Positions 25,616 through 36,103 of a DNA stretch of 64,000 nucleotides are shown piece by piece. The position numbers and the translations under genes are program-made. The DNA is from Siphonodentalium dalli (Eukaryota > Mollusca > Scaphopoda > Gadilida > Siphonodentaliidae): NCBI GenBank assembly GCA_032622095.1, contig CP136066.1, positions 102,943,319 through 103,007,318 of the forward strand, written 5' to 3'. The first letter of the stretch is position 1, and each line of letters starts with the position of its first letter. Under the pieces are notes generated by a model. It was not told the DNA's origin and did not search any database. It saw only the letters and a list, made by a program, of their open reading frames with translations.

Positions 25616-25828
25616 CAGTAATGCCCTAAATAATCGACTCCTTAACCACAGCATAATTATGGGTAATTTTTCAGGATTTAGTCGGAAATATGGCTTGTTG
25701 CCATTCATCGGAAAGCTCTCACTGAGAGGTTTCCAATGAATGGCAACAAGCCATATCTCCAACTAAATCCTGAAAAGTTACACATAATTCTGCTGTGGTT
25801 AAGGAGTCGATTATTTAGGGCATTACTT
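25616..25828. mobile_element. Family A element, complete (213 bp)
   Basis: CAGTAATGCCCTAAATAATC to the inverted GGGCATTACTT, flanked by TA on both sides. The two arms are almost perfect complements (GGATTTAGTCGGAAATATGG with its complement), meeting near 25720, so the element is one long hairpin. TA flanks suggest a mariner/pogo-type MITE. Confidence 0.88.
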
Positions 25829-25837
25829 TACACCTGC

Positions 25838-25988
25838 TTAACCCTTTCTGTACTAAATTGATTCTCCCACTCAGTTATAAAATTATACATTGGAATCAGA
25901 TATGTTCAACAAAAGGTGTTTGTTGCAATTATTATCTGAACGTTTCCTGAGGGAACTACTCATCAATGAGTATTTAGTACAGAAAGGA
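25838..25988. mobile_element. Family E element, internally deleted
   Basis: TTAACCCTTTCTGTACTAAA...CTCCCACTCAGTTATAAAA at the left and CTACTCATCAATGAGTATTT AGTACAGAAAGG at the right. About 70 bp shorter than the complete copy at 41602. Confidence 0.8.
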
Positions 25989-26101
25989 ATAATCTATTTT
26001 ATTTTCAACCTTCATACTGGCCTCTCATCTTCTTCCATTTATCTATTTACTATTCTGAGTTTCCTCTTTGCTTTTGACTTATGAGAATATGGCAGAATTG
26101 T

Positions 26102-26500
26102 CGAAAATATTTAGAGGAATGGGTTCTCCCACTCAGTTATAAAAGTGTACATTGTTAACCCTTTCAGTACCATATCCGGTTTTTGTATCACCCCATATTT
26201 ACTTGATCATTTTTCAAATTTATTATTATAATAATGTGATACATTGATGGAAAGAGCTCTAAGAGCTCTTTCCATCAATGTATCACATTATTATAATCAA
26301 TAAATTTGAAAAATGATCAAGGAAATAAGAGTTGATACAAAAATCGGACTTGTCACTGAAAGGGTTAAAATAATATAATGACAGAAAGTACAAGTACAGA
26401 AGGAGTGCTATTTATTGGAGGGAGATGTTCAGATAATAGGTGGTCTATTCTTCATGTGGGGATTTGGAGATACCAAAAGCTGACAGCAGGCAGAGAAAAG
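26102..26500 (+). mobile_element. Family E relic split by a family D insertion
   Basis: GGGTTCTCCCACTCAGTTAT stops at 26154 where the family D element begins, and E-like sequence (AGTACAGAAGGAGTGCTATT, GGGAGATGTTCAGATAATA) resumes after 26368. The right end is not clear. Confidence 0.6.
26155..26368. mobile_element. Family D element (TTAA hairpin MITE)
   Basis: TTAACCCTTTCAGTACCATA to ...TGTCACTGAAAGGGTTAA, a long near-perfect hairpin that turns at AAGAGCTCTAAGAGCTCTT near 26264. TTAA at both ends. The arms are AT-rich with TTTTTGTATCA at the outer part. Confidence 0.88.
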
Positions 26501-26803
26501 TCCTTGCTGATTCATTTGTCAGGATTTTCAGCTTGTTTGATGAGCTTAGGTGAACATCTTTACTTATCAATGTAAATCAAGTAACTACTCGTGAGATTGT
26601 AATTGATTATCAAATGGTTAACAAATTTATTTTGCTATGTAAAATGCACTATATTTTGTGTATAAATTGAATTTTTTATATATAGCACATTCAGCAAAAA
26701 CAAGTAGCCCAAAACTAATTTTTAACTTAACCAAATGAGTAATTTATATTTGTGCTAGAAATATATATTCGCAGGATCCTACATTCTTTCATATACTCTC
26801 ATC

Positions 26804-26994
26804 GAACCCATTCTATACTAGATGGATTTTCCCATTCAGTTACAAAAGTATACATTGGAATGGATGAAAAGATAATAGGATACACATTCATCAGTGGGAA
26901 ATGTACAAATAATAACAAATGACTTGTTGAACTTATTATATGAACATTTCCTAATGGAACTACTCGTCAATGAGTATTTAGTATAGAAAGAGTT
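26804..26994 (+). mobile_element. Family E relic
   Basis: AACCCATTCTATACTAGATG ...CCCATTCAGTTACAAAAGTATACATTGG at the left and GAACTACTCGTCAATGAGTA ...AGTATAGAAAGAGTTA at the right. TTAA ends are mutated. Confidence 0.75.
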
Positions 26995-27240
26995 ATAGCA
27001 AAGAGGAAACTCAGCCTACCATTTTATCAAATATCTCTACATATATCTTTATGCAATCGTGTTTGCACACTGTTATCGTCTTGCTCCTTTGTTTTAATTT
27101 GTTGTCTATCTTGAGATATATATTTAATACTGTTTTTTTCTGTCCCGCCCTGAATGTCAGTTTTACTGTGTTTCTTCATTAGCTTCATGTGTTCATTCAT
27201 ATTGTATGTGTATAAAATTCATTCACCCACCAAACGAACA

Positions 27241-27512
27241 GTCTCTTTAAAAAGTTGACTTAATAATTTGATTAATTATAGTCTTTTCGACTTCACATAT
27301 GAATCTTATTTCTTATTCATTTTATCCATTTTATCATTTGTTTGTTGACTGTTAAAAATGTTAAAAAAGCTATTTTTTAAAGTCATATCCCCCTTCTGGA
27401 AATAAAATTCCGCTATAGTTATTTAATGAAATAATTAATATTCGATGTCATTGTACCTAGGTCATGAGACTATAGTTGATTTTTCAAATTTGACTTTTTA
27501 AAGAGATTTTCA
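27241..27512. mobile_element. Putative fold-back element
   Basis: CTCTTTAAAAAGTTGAC at the left end is complemented by TGACTTTTTAAAGAGATTTT at the right end, and inner parts (ATTATAGTC... with ...GACTATAG) also pair. About 270 bp with no coding frame. Confidence 0.45.
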
Positions 27513-27965
27513 GATCACCTATCTTGCATGTAATGCTGGGGTCTGCTCTGCATGAATGAAGGACTATAAATAGGCCACAATGCCATAGCTCCCACTGGGA
27601 ACCCCATACAATGGGTAGATTATGTCACTATTGGCACATGTTCCTATTTGTGTTAGGCTCCCTGTAGGGCTCATTTCAGCAGGGCCTATGAGTTTCATTC
27701 CATCAAATGGATTTTTTTTTTACATCGATTCCTTAGTCTCATGTGTTCAGATGTTAGCTTCTATGCTGCGGAATAATGTCCTGTGCTGGAATGTTGACAT
27801 AATGGCCATTTTGAAGTGGAAAATCGCAACAGGAATATCATGGAAACCCTTAAGCTATTTTTTCATCAATGGCTATTATTTTCACAATCATGGAGCAAAG
27901 TGCACCATTTCAAACATCAAGATACACTTGTTGTGATGCACTAATTTCTGAGTTCCTGTTATTAA
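27513..27965. other. No recognisable feature
   Basis: Includes a 104-codon open frame at 27622-27936 that has no motif I recognise and low-complexity content. Confidence 0.5.
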
Positions 27966-28355
27966 CAAGCCTGAATTTAGTGTGTGTCTTGTCATTTGCA
28001 GAATGAGGTCCCCAGAGGGTGAATTTAGTGATGCTACCTCTGGGGACCTCATTCTGCTTAGACATCTTCTGGGAAGTATTTATAGTCCAAAATTAGCATT
28101 GTATTTAGTTACCTTTTCCCTTCTATTCCAGCGTCTATTCAGTTAATTTGCAGAAGATATATAGCATAATTGAGGCGACTAATGGGGTGAACAACTTCAA
28201 CTGGGGAAACTTTAATCTGATCCTAGATCTCCCATAGCAATTGGGGCCTAAACAGAATGAGGTCCCCCAGAGAGTGAATTTGGTGATGCTAGCCCGCTAT
28301 GCGGCGTAGCATCACTAAATTCACCCTCTGGGAGACACACCTAATTTCAGGCTTG
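27966..28355. mobile_element. Family B element, complete (about 390 bp)
   Basis: Ends are CAAGCCTGAATTTAGTGTG and CTAATTTCAGGCTTG. Just inside each end is a palindrome: GAATGAGGTCCCCAGAGGGT ...GGGGACCTCATTCTGC on the left and GAGGTCCCCCAGAGAGTG...CACTAAATTCACCCTCTGGG on the right. The middle has GGAAGTATTTATAG, TTTGCAGAAGATAT and TTCAACTGGGGAAAC, which recur in every full copy. Confidence 0.82.
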
Positions 28356-28861
28356 ATTATAAATGATAGTACACTCAAGTGGGTCTGTAGATATTACGGA
28401 CCATAAAGCACACGACATGCAATTTTACATCTGCAATACTTGGGACATTATATCAGTGAAGAGGTTAACATGGGGACTATTGCTGTGGTTTCATCGTACC
28501 AAGACATAGGAAAACGACCCATCTCTATTACCAATCAAATATATTTTTGATGGCAGCAGAATATTGAAATTTTTTACTTAATTCATGCAGAGGACACTCG
28601 GTTGTCACTTGGTTATGCCGATTCTCAGATAAATATAATAAACCTCTAACTTTAAAAATGGCAACATGTCTTCTGAAAAACTGCCACTCTGGGTATTGCA
28701 GTGGAAAAGTTTTACAGATATGGTGTGAAAATTCTATACTTTCTTCTATTGACAATGCTATCTAAATACCCCTTCATATATCTCCTATTATTTTCATCTA
28801 ATCGTATTGAAATTTGAGAACATGGTAACTGCAGCACATTCACCTATAAGCATGAACAAAT
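28356..28861. other. No recognisable feature
   Basis: AT-rich sequence. A 75-codon frame on the - strand at 28528-28755 has no supporting context. Confidence 0.45.
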
Positions 28862-29247
28862 GGCTTGTCTTTCATTTGTAGAATGAGGTCACCAGTGGGT
28901 AAATTCAGTGATGCCATCCCGCACAGCAGGCTAACAACACCAAATTCACCCTCTGGAGACCTCATTCTGCTTAGGACTCATCTTCTGGGAAGTATCTATT
29001 GTCTAAAATTAACATCACGTTTTCCCTTCTGGGAAGTTTCTATATCCCCTAATTTGCAGAAGATAAAATGCGTAATCGAGGTACCCAATGTGTGAACATC
29101 GCCAACTTCAACTGGGGAACTTCAATCTGAACCTAGGTCTACCATAGCAGTTGAGGGCCTAAGCAGAATGAGGTTCCCAGAGGGTGAATTTTGCAATGCT
29201 TGCCCACTGCGGCATAGGGCCACTAAATTTACCCTCTGGGTTGCCTA
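28862..29247. mobile_element. Family B element, diverged
   Basis: CATTTGTAGAATGAGGTCAC ...GGAGACCTCATTCTGC as left palindrome, TTAACATCACGTTTTCCCTT, GATAAAATGCGTAATCGAGG and CTTCAACTGGGGAACTTC in the middle, and GAATGAGGTTCCCAGAGGGT...TACCCTCTGGG on the right. The outermost terminal repeat is lost. Confidence 0.78.
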
Positions 29248-29924
29248 TATGAGGGAATTATTTGATACTCTCTGAGAATCGGCATGAGCTGCATCCTGTA
29301 TTCAAAGTATTGCTCATGTAGTATACATTCCAGCATGATTAGTCACCATGAAAACAAGGATTTCATCATATTTACAGTATTATTGCTTGCATGTCTATGA
29401 GAATTGACATTTCTAAACCAAAAAAATGAGGATCAACTTAATTTGCACATTTTGAGCATTCTGTCATACTTTCGCATTCTTTAAGAAGCACTGTTTGACA
29501 GAATAACTGCATAGAAGGTACCAACATTGGAAGTACATACGGAAATCATACAACATGAAATGCTTTGAATGTACACACGTTTGAAAGTCCATTCATTAAT
29601 AATGTGTACACTATAATTGCATAATGTGAAGTATATAGCATGGGAAAGTACATGGAAGTAAATACATTTTCAATTATTTTGCATGTATTGTACAATCATT
29701 GGAAAAACATACATTGGAAGTAAATTGGAATTATGCGCATTTATGATGACCCTTCTACGATCATATATTCCTGGTGACTTAGTCAAACATCATAATTGTA
29801 AAAGCTCAAAACCAGACACATAATATAGAATTCAAGTTCCAATCTACTGAAGCCTAAAAAGACACTAGGGTCTATTTGTTTTACAAATCAAGCATCAACT
29901 GTTATGATTTTCCATGTGTATGTA
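29248..29924. other. No recognisable feature
   Basis: AT-rich. Degenerate GTACAT/AAGTACAT motifs recur irregularly between 29520 and 29720, but not as a clear tandem repeat. Confidence 0.4.
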
Positions 29925-30465
29925 TTCAGTGTTGGTAGTGTGGCTGATTGGTCATTGTCACAAGGCATCGATCACATACATAGCAAGCTTTTCAAATATG
30001 TTAAGTGTAGTCAGCTTTTCGCCGATTATCACATTCATAGCTATCTTTTCATATTATCACATAGAATGAGACTAGTTATTTGCATTTCAAGCATACAATA
30101 TAAACTAATCTAGAAAATTTACAGATTTTAGACTTCCAGTCAGTGCCGCGGAAATGGAAAATTATTCCTTGCCTCACTCTGAGGACTTTAATGGCCAATT
30201 TTAATGTATCGTAAATATTCAAAGCTTCAACTAATGCCTGGTTATCCACCTAAAAGTTTGCCAATATGACATTTTGGACGCCATTTTGTCGCAATGTTAA
30301 ACAGATCGCATATCACATGATCAAACATGAATTTAAAAGCTAGCTACAAAAGTGATGGTCTTTTCGCTGGCTACATTGTTTTTTTTAAAAGCTCGCTATG
30401 ATTATGATAGATGCCTTGTGACAGTGACACCACCAGCGGTGGTAGTGTGTACATATTAATATTCC
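29925..30465. mobile_element. Putative fold-back element
   Basis: The left arm GTTGGTAGTGTGG...GTCACAAGGCATCGATCA...AGCAAGCTTTT is complementary to the right arm AAAAGCTCGCTATGATTATG ...AGATGCCTTGTGACAGTGAC...GGTGGTAGTGTG. Inner parts also pair (GTAGTCAGCTTTTCG with TCGCTGGCTAC). About 540 bp with long imperfect inverted arms and no coding evidence. Confidence 0.55.
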
Positions 30466-30848
30466 ACAAATTGGTTCCATGCCTCATGAACAGTGAAATG
30501 TTCTCAGAATTCGCATTGCTGAAACAACGAATTAATTTGTATTGTAATGTTTTGGTTTCCCCTTGGTCCTTAAAATGTTCTGATAATAGGAATAATATGG
30601 ATATAATGTGGAACTATTTCTATATTTTTAGTACAGTTTGTCCCATATGTCCTAAAAATTTGGAAATATTTCCTTCATATTTTCACATTGGTTTTCCTAT
30701 GCAACCATAATATGTTATATTTTTCGTTATTGACCCAAGACATTTAGAGCACTTCCAACAACACCACAATATCTATGGAACTCTTTTTCAAGGCGTGTTT
30801 CTACTATAACTACCACAAGTGAAACATCTGGTGTAGCATATATTTCAC
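30466..30848. other. No recognisable feature
   Basis: AT-rich sequence. The 99-codon frame at 30411-30710 overlaps the fold-back element's end and is probably chance. Confidence 0.4.
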
Positions 30849-31103
30849 TTAACCCTTTCAGCGATGGTGCAGCATTAAAGACCATGTGCCAGTACATTCT
30901 CTTTTATATACGAGTTTCCCATAGGGAGCCTCACATATATAAAGAAAATGCACTGGCTTACAATATCAAGTTAAATATTGTTAGGCCAATGCATTTTCTT
31001 ATATATGTGAGGCTCCCTATAGGTGACTCGCATGTATAAAAGAGAATGCATTGGCACAGGGTTTTCGCAAAATTTCAGGAAGCTCTAGTCATGGAAGGGT
31101 TAA
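30849..31103. mobile_element. Family C element, complete
   Basis: TTAACCCTTTCAGCGATGG to CAGTCATGGAAGGGTTAA, with two hairpins built on GCATTCTCTT/TTTATATACGAG-type arms (the second with GCATTTTCTTATATATG). TTAA is present on both sides. Confidence 0.82.
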
Positions 31104-31729
31104 AATTGTTTAAGAAGATGGATTTCCAATCAAATATGTTGTATTAATAAAAAAATATTCACATTTTCTGTCCTGGTTAGAAAATAAATGGAGAAAAAGA
31201 TTTCTTCATAGTGACAGAAGCTCCAGTTGACTGGTTGGTCTCTGACTAAAATTTATTGTTTTATACATCTGAATCTATACAGAAAGTTCATTCAAAGTCA
31301 AAGACGGAAGAGCTTCAGTCTGATGCAACATTTAAGTTTTATACCCAATCATAGCATATTATACTACTATCAGATAACATTCTCCTCTAGTTTCTTGATA
31401 AAGATGTCTCACGATACACTGTAGTTCTAAATTCAGAATTTTTTAGAATGTACTTTCAAGGATGCAGTATGTAGGAGAGATTTATCCTTGTTTTTTCTCT
31501 GATTAGTTAGTCATTATTTCTACCATTGGCCGTATGTGCATATGGAAGTCGGCATAATGATGTTTATATACTAGCTGTCTGTTCATGAACAGAGCCGGCA
31601 TCTGATTGTCTGATTTTACCGGTCATCTGATCGTGTAAAGAAGTCCGCTTTCATCCGAATTGTTGCAAGTGATATTGTGATATAGTTGCTTTCTATTACA
31701 ATGTTCGTGTTTGTGTTTGTCCTGATCTA
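31104..31729. other. No recognisable feature
   Basis: AT-rich. CATCTGATTGTCTGATTTTA and CGGTCATCTGATCG near 31600 are a small imperfect repeat that may belong to the inverted element that follows. Confidence 0.4.
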
Positions 31730-32290
31730 TAACCAGCTCAATTGTTGTTCTTCATTGACTATTGACTGTTACTAATGTTGGCCTTATTCCGAGAAACTGC
31801 TTTCTTCATCTTCGGATCTTCTTTTTCACGTTTGGTCAAGTGGTCCTGCTATATTTCCAGGATGTTGGTGGGTCCTGCTGATTTAACTATGATGTTAGTG
31901 TGTAAAAATGATGCTGTTGATAAAAAAGTATCATTATTTTTCTTAAATTGTCATTTTCAACATTTTGGGCAAATCTAAAATATTGAACGATTTTTTAATG
32001 TGGTTCTTGAATATTCCCACAGAATTTTTGTTTTCTCGATCGTACATGTTTGTCCAAGTTTGCAAAAATAACAATTTGAGAACAATAACGGTACTTTTTG
32101 TTAACAGCATTATTTTGCCGAAACGACATCATAGGGATATCAGCTGGACCCACCAACAGCATAACATAATAGCTGGACCACTTGTCCAGGTGTGTTTTTC
32201 ACAATTTCAACTGCAAACAGCATCTCCATAAGCTGCTTTCTTTTCACACGGTAGTGAGACAAACACTCGATCTTTACAAAATCAGAAGAC
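31730..32290. mobile_element. Inverted pair of a protein-like sequence
   Basis: The + strand from about 31780 to 31978 and the - strand from about 32190 to 32000 carry related sequence facing each other. Both arms contain KWS-Y, LVGPAD, MM, N-AV-KK when translated in matching frames: the + arm gives LVGPADLTMM and the - arm LVGPADIPMM. At the DNA level GTTGGTGGGTCCTGCTGAT matches the complement of ATCAGCTGGACCCACCAAC. The arms are separated by about 20 bp. I do not recognise the protein. It may be a fold-back transposon or an inverted duplication of an old exon. Confidence 0.55.
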
Positions 32291-32416
32291 GACTAACTAG
32301 GAACGCTCCATATTTATTTTTGCATGCTGAAGAAAAAAAACTGCTGTTTTTCAAAATTCAATGACTTGAATAAATCTTTCTTAGGCATATAAAACTAAAT
32401 CTATAAATTTCACATA

Positions 32417-32629
32417 CAGTAATGCCCTAAGTAATCGACTACTTAACCACAGCAGAATTATGGGTAACTTTTCAGGATTTAGTCGGAAATATGGCTTGTT
32501 GCCATTCATCGGAAAGCCCTCACTGAGAGCTTTCCGATGAATGGCAACAAGCCATATTTCCAACTAAATCCTGAAAAGTTACCCATAATTCTGCTGTGGT
32601 TAAGGAGTCGATTACTTAGGGCATTACTT
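32417..32629. mobile_element. Family A element, complete (213 bp)
   Basis: CAGTAATGCCCTAAGTAATC to the inverted GGGCATTACTT, flanked by TA. The arms pair almost perfectly and meet at CTCACTGAGAGCTTTCC. Confidence 0.9.
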
Positions 32630-32748
32630 TATTTTTCGACCTGTTTTGATCTCCAGAACATGACCCTCATGTAACAAAAGTGAGCATAATCTGATGCTTC
32701 AAACCTTAATGGATTGCTCAATACATCTTTAAAGATACCCTGTCAGAT

Positions 32749-32944
32749 TTAACCCTTTCTTCAATAAATAGATTCTCCCACTCTAGTTTTAAAGTATATA
32801 TTGGAATGGTCTATTATTCATTTGGAGGGGTGCACAGGATAAATTAGCAGACAACAGTATGACGAAAATATTACAAGTGCAGAAGGATTCTTATTCCCTG
32901 GTGGGAAATGTCTGTCGTTTGTTGAACTTATTATCTGATTTTTT
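32749..32944 (+). mobile_element. Family E element, right end lost
   Basis: TTAACCCTTTCTTCAATAAA ...GATTCTCCCACTC, GGTCTATTATTCATTTGGAG, GTGCAGAAGGATTC, GTTGAACTTATTATCTG. The GAACTACTCATCAATGAG end is absent. Confidence 0.72.
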
Positions 32945-33315
32945 AAATCTATTTATTTTGTCTACCTCGATTATTTGTCAGCCTTGCAAAAATTCTACCG
33001 AAAATAAATATGGACATGCCGAAATGAGAGTTTGGGAGGTCACAGTTCGTGGTGGCTTTGGCAGATCGGAAATGATTTTCAGAATAAAATACAACGCAAA
33101 TTATCACCAGAAACAATTTTAATTAATTGACAGTATCTTGTTATAGTTGACATGCGGCTACAGTGGAATAATTATATAATGCCTTTCCTATCGCGCGTTA
33201 AAGAAAATGTTCGAACCAGGCATCACCATAATTATATGGAATTCGAGATGGAGAATATAGAATTCAAAAATCAAAATCTAATAACTCTGCGTTGAAAGGT
33301 GGGTTCCTCGACTCA
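32945..33315. other. No recognisable feature
   Basis: The 87-codon frame at 32859-33122 begins inside the family E relic and has no recognisable domain. Confidence 0.4.
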
Positions 33316-33374
33316 GATATAATATGTGAGACACGCATATATAATAGAATGCATTGACACAGCGTTTTCGCAAA
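33316..33374 (+). mobile_element. Family C fragment
   Basis: GTGAGACACGCATATATAAT ...GAATGCATTGACACAGCGTTTTCGCAAAA matches the right hairpin arm and the following GGTTTTCGC of family C. Confidence 0.6.
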
Positions 33375-33527
33375 AACATCGGCTACCGTTTGCCCCATCA
33401 CTGATCAGTACAATTAAATGAGACAGGTAATTGCACGATTGATATTTTCAGATATTTGTGACGCATAGTACCATACACATAAAGGAAAACGCTTGCCCTT
33501 TTCAAAGGTAATTGTGTTCATAACCTA

Positions 33528-33697
33528 CAGTAATGCTCTAAATAATGCTCTAAATAATTAGAGTAATGCTCTAAATAATTCATCGGAAAGCTCAGAGCTT
33601 TCCGATGAATGGCAACAAGCCATATTTCCGACTAAATCCTGAAAAATTACCCATAATTCTGCTGTGGTTAAGGAGTCGATTATTTAGAGCATTACTG
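33528..33697. mobile_element. Family A element with rearranged left arm
   Basis: The right arm is intact (GAGCTTTCCGATGAATGG to GAGCATTACTG, then TA). The left arm is reduced to three repeats of TAATGCTCTAAATAAT joined directly to TCATCGGAAAGCTC, so most of it was lost after short tandem duplication. Confidence 0.82.
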
Positions 33698-34164
33698 TAG
33701 ACCTTTACCAAAGGGTTGAAATTAATAAAATTCTGAGGTGAAAACAAGCCCTTTTGTAGACTTCTAAGAGGCCTATTAACAATAATTAAAATTTCTTGAA
33801 CTAACCAGTATTTCAGACAAGTGAATAAAACCCTGTCCATTCTCATTCTCGTGAACTGTTAATGCGGTGTAGTTAGTATCTTGTGTTTGCTTATGCTGTA
33901 AATTATCCTGCCAAGTGCATTGATGTGATAGTAAAGAGTTTACAGATGTTCCGTAATCTTCACACGTAATTTATTTTCTTTGCATTTTTGTATTTTGACT
34001 AACCATAGAATACATTTAATAGATTAGAAACACGATATGCTTCACAACAAAGTCAACGAAATTCATTTTAGATTATTAGGGTAACTAATTATGTCAGAAT
34101 TGTGTCAAATAGTCTGAGAAAATAATTTTATTCTTGGACAAATATTTTGCCTCAGCCAAAGATT
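33698..34164. other. No recognisable feature
   Basis: AT-rich sequence without coding, repeat or RNA signals that I can support. Confidence 0.4.
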
Positions 34165-34377
34165 TTTGCCTAATATTTACAGAATGAAGTCCCCAGAAGG
34201 TGAATTTAGTGACGCTACCCTGCATAGCGGGCTAGTATCACTAAATTTACCTTCTGGGGACCTCATTCTGCTTAGGCCTCATGTTCTCTGAAAGTACCTT
34301 TTTCTTTTGATTTTAGTTTCACTATATCCCCAAATTTGCAGATAATACAATGCATAATTGAGGTGCCCATTGGGGGG

Positions 34378-34409
<32 letters not shown>

Positions 34410-34600
34410 CGCACAACAGAATCTTCACCATCTGGGAACTTAAATCTGTGTCCAGATCTGCCATTGTGATGAGGCCATGCAGAATGAGGATCCCAGAGGA
34501 TGAATTTATGATGCTAACCTGCTGTGCAGGGTAGCATCACTAAATTCACTGTCTGGTAACCTCATGCAAATGTATGGCACTTTATTTTCAGGCCCGATCA
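34165..34600. mobile_element. Family B element with poly-G expansion
   Basis: The left palindrome GAATGAAGTCCCCAGAAGGT ...GGGGACCTCATTCTGC and the right partial palindrome GAATGAGGATCCCAGAGGAT...CACTAAATTCACTG surround the usual middle (AAATTTGCAGATAATACAAT, GAGGTGCCCATTGGG). The right end is degenerate (TTATTTTCAGGCCCG). Confidence 0.78.
34379..34409 (+). repeat. Poly-G tract, 31 bp
   Basis: An uninterrupted G run inside the family B element, where other copies have only AATGGGTG. Length is uncertain because homopolymers are poorly sequenced. Confidence 0.9.
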
Positions 34601-35144
34601 TTGACATATTTGGTATTTTACAGATATGATTAAAAATAGAGGTCAATTTTAAATCAGCCCGGTCTGATGATTTTGCCAGTTATGGGCCTTTATGCTCTAA
34701 CTTGTTTTGTACATCTTTGATCCACCTGGTAACTTTCGGTTATTTTCAGAGCAGGCAATACAAGTACTGTGCAATTGTTACTCGGACTAACTATATTGGC
34801 TAGCTTGCTCTGGCTTGCTAAGTTTTTAGCTGTTTTGTTTTCTGAGAAAGTCCTCGGATGTTGCTTCGATACTGAATGTTGCTTAGTTACCGTGTGTACA
34901 ATGGTATTTTTACTGTGTAACAGTTGTCTTGTTTGCTTGTTAAAGTCTATTACCCGCTATCTATATCTCTTGTTGATTTCTTCATACGAACACATATCTT
35001 AACCACTCAATTGGTGCAAATATGAACTTGTTTCTTGTTCTGTCCATCTCTCTTTTGATTGGTCAGATGTTCCTTTACGTTTTCGGCCAAGTCTGTATGA
35101 TAGGCAGTGTTGAAAAGAATAATAATAAATTATTGATCCTGTTA
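34601..35144. other. No recognisable feature
   Basis: A hydrophobic 77-codon frame at 34769-35002 has no supporting signals. It is leucine- and cysteine-rich by composition only. Confidence 0.4.
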
Positions 35145-35440
35145 TTACACTGGCTCAGTTGGTAAGGTGCATTAGACCAACATAAGCTGTCGAGTTCTGA
35201 CAACGCTGGTTTGTGATCCACACAAGGACAAATAACCCAACACATGTATTTCGGCAAGTTTGTCAGTTGCTTCCCGGGGGTCAGTGGTTTCTACATGCAA
35301 TGGAGTGATTTCCTGGTGAAATCAAGTCTGCACTGTCTTTCCTCCCACAAATCTGACAACGAGATACGGCGATGTTCAGGAAAACTGAGGAGAAGACAGA
35401 CATGTGTAATAGTTAATACATGTGCAGCAGTTCATTTTCA
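35145..35440 (+). mobile_element. Probable tRNA-derived SINE
   Basis: TGGCTCAGTTGG at 35151-35162 fits the RNA polymerase III A box, and GGTTTGTGATCC at about 35208-35219 resembles a B box with one extra base. The body continues with CCCGGGGGTCAGTGGTTT and TTTCCTCCCACAAATCTGAC, the kind of sequence seen in many invertebrate SINEs. It abuts the right part of a family E relic. No tail repeat is evident. Confidence 0.55.
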
Positions 35441-35544
35441 TTGGAGGGAAATGTTCAGATAATAATTTCAACAAACAATGGTCGTTGGTTGAACTTATTA
35501 TATGAACATTTCCTAAGGGAACTACTCGTCCATGAGTATTTAGT
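35441..35544 (+). mobile_element. Family E fragment, right end
   Basis: GGAGGGAAATGTTCAGATAA ...GAACTTATTATATGAACATTTCC...GAACTACTCGTCCATGAG TATTTAGTA. The left part is missing, replaced by the SINE-like sequence. Confidence 0.75.
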
Positions 35545-35840
35545 AAGTGTTAACAGTTTGTGCCACTTTGCATTTATGTGTCAGCTGTCATTCCGCTAAT
35601 ATTTACGATATTGTTTTTTTATATCGTCTCGTAGAAAACGAAAAGGAACGTCAGGCCATCTTTTCATATTTTATTCTTGAAAATTCTTATGATTATTGTT
35701 GTTGCTGTCTGCATATCTTTTCTACTCCGTCGATGAATTTATCAAGCCAAATTTCACTACTAAATTATATTGAATGAAATTGTTCAGACACCTGGTTAAC
35801 AAATGTCTTGTCCATGTATTGGCATGATTCTAGTCACTGG

Positions 35841-36103
35841 TTAACCCTTTCAGGACTGGAGCTGCGCTGGTGCAGCCTTAAAGATCCTCTGCCAGTGCAT
35901 TATCTTATGTATGCGAGTCTCCCATAGGGAGGCTCGCATAAATAAGAGAATGCAATGGCTTACAAGGTCAGGGTAAATATTGTTAGGCCAATGTATTCTC
36001 TTATATATGCTAGGCTCCCGATGGGAGACTCACATGTATAAGAGAATGCACTGGCACAGGGTTTTCGTAAAATTTCAGGAAGCTCCAGTCATGGAAGGGT
36101 TGA
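35841..36103. mobile_element. Family C element, complete
   Basis: TTAACCCTTTCAGGACTGG to CAGTCATGGAAGGGTTGA. Two hairpins with arms GAGTCTCCCATAGGGAGGCT and TAGGCTCCCGATGGGAGACT. The right TTAA has mutated to TTGA. Confidence 0.82.

Noticed and set aside
27622-27936. 104-codon open frame
   Set aside because: Low-complexity composition and no motif; average AT-rich DNA can give such a frame by chance.
35145-35225. Functional tRNA gene
   Set aside because: A and B box-like strings exist, but the cloverleaf cannot be completed and the sequence continues into a SINE-like body.
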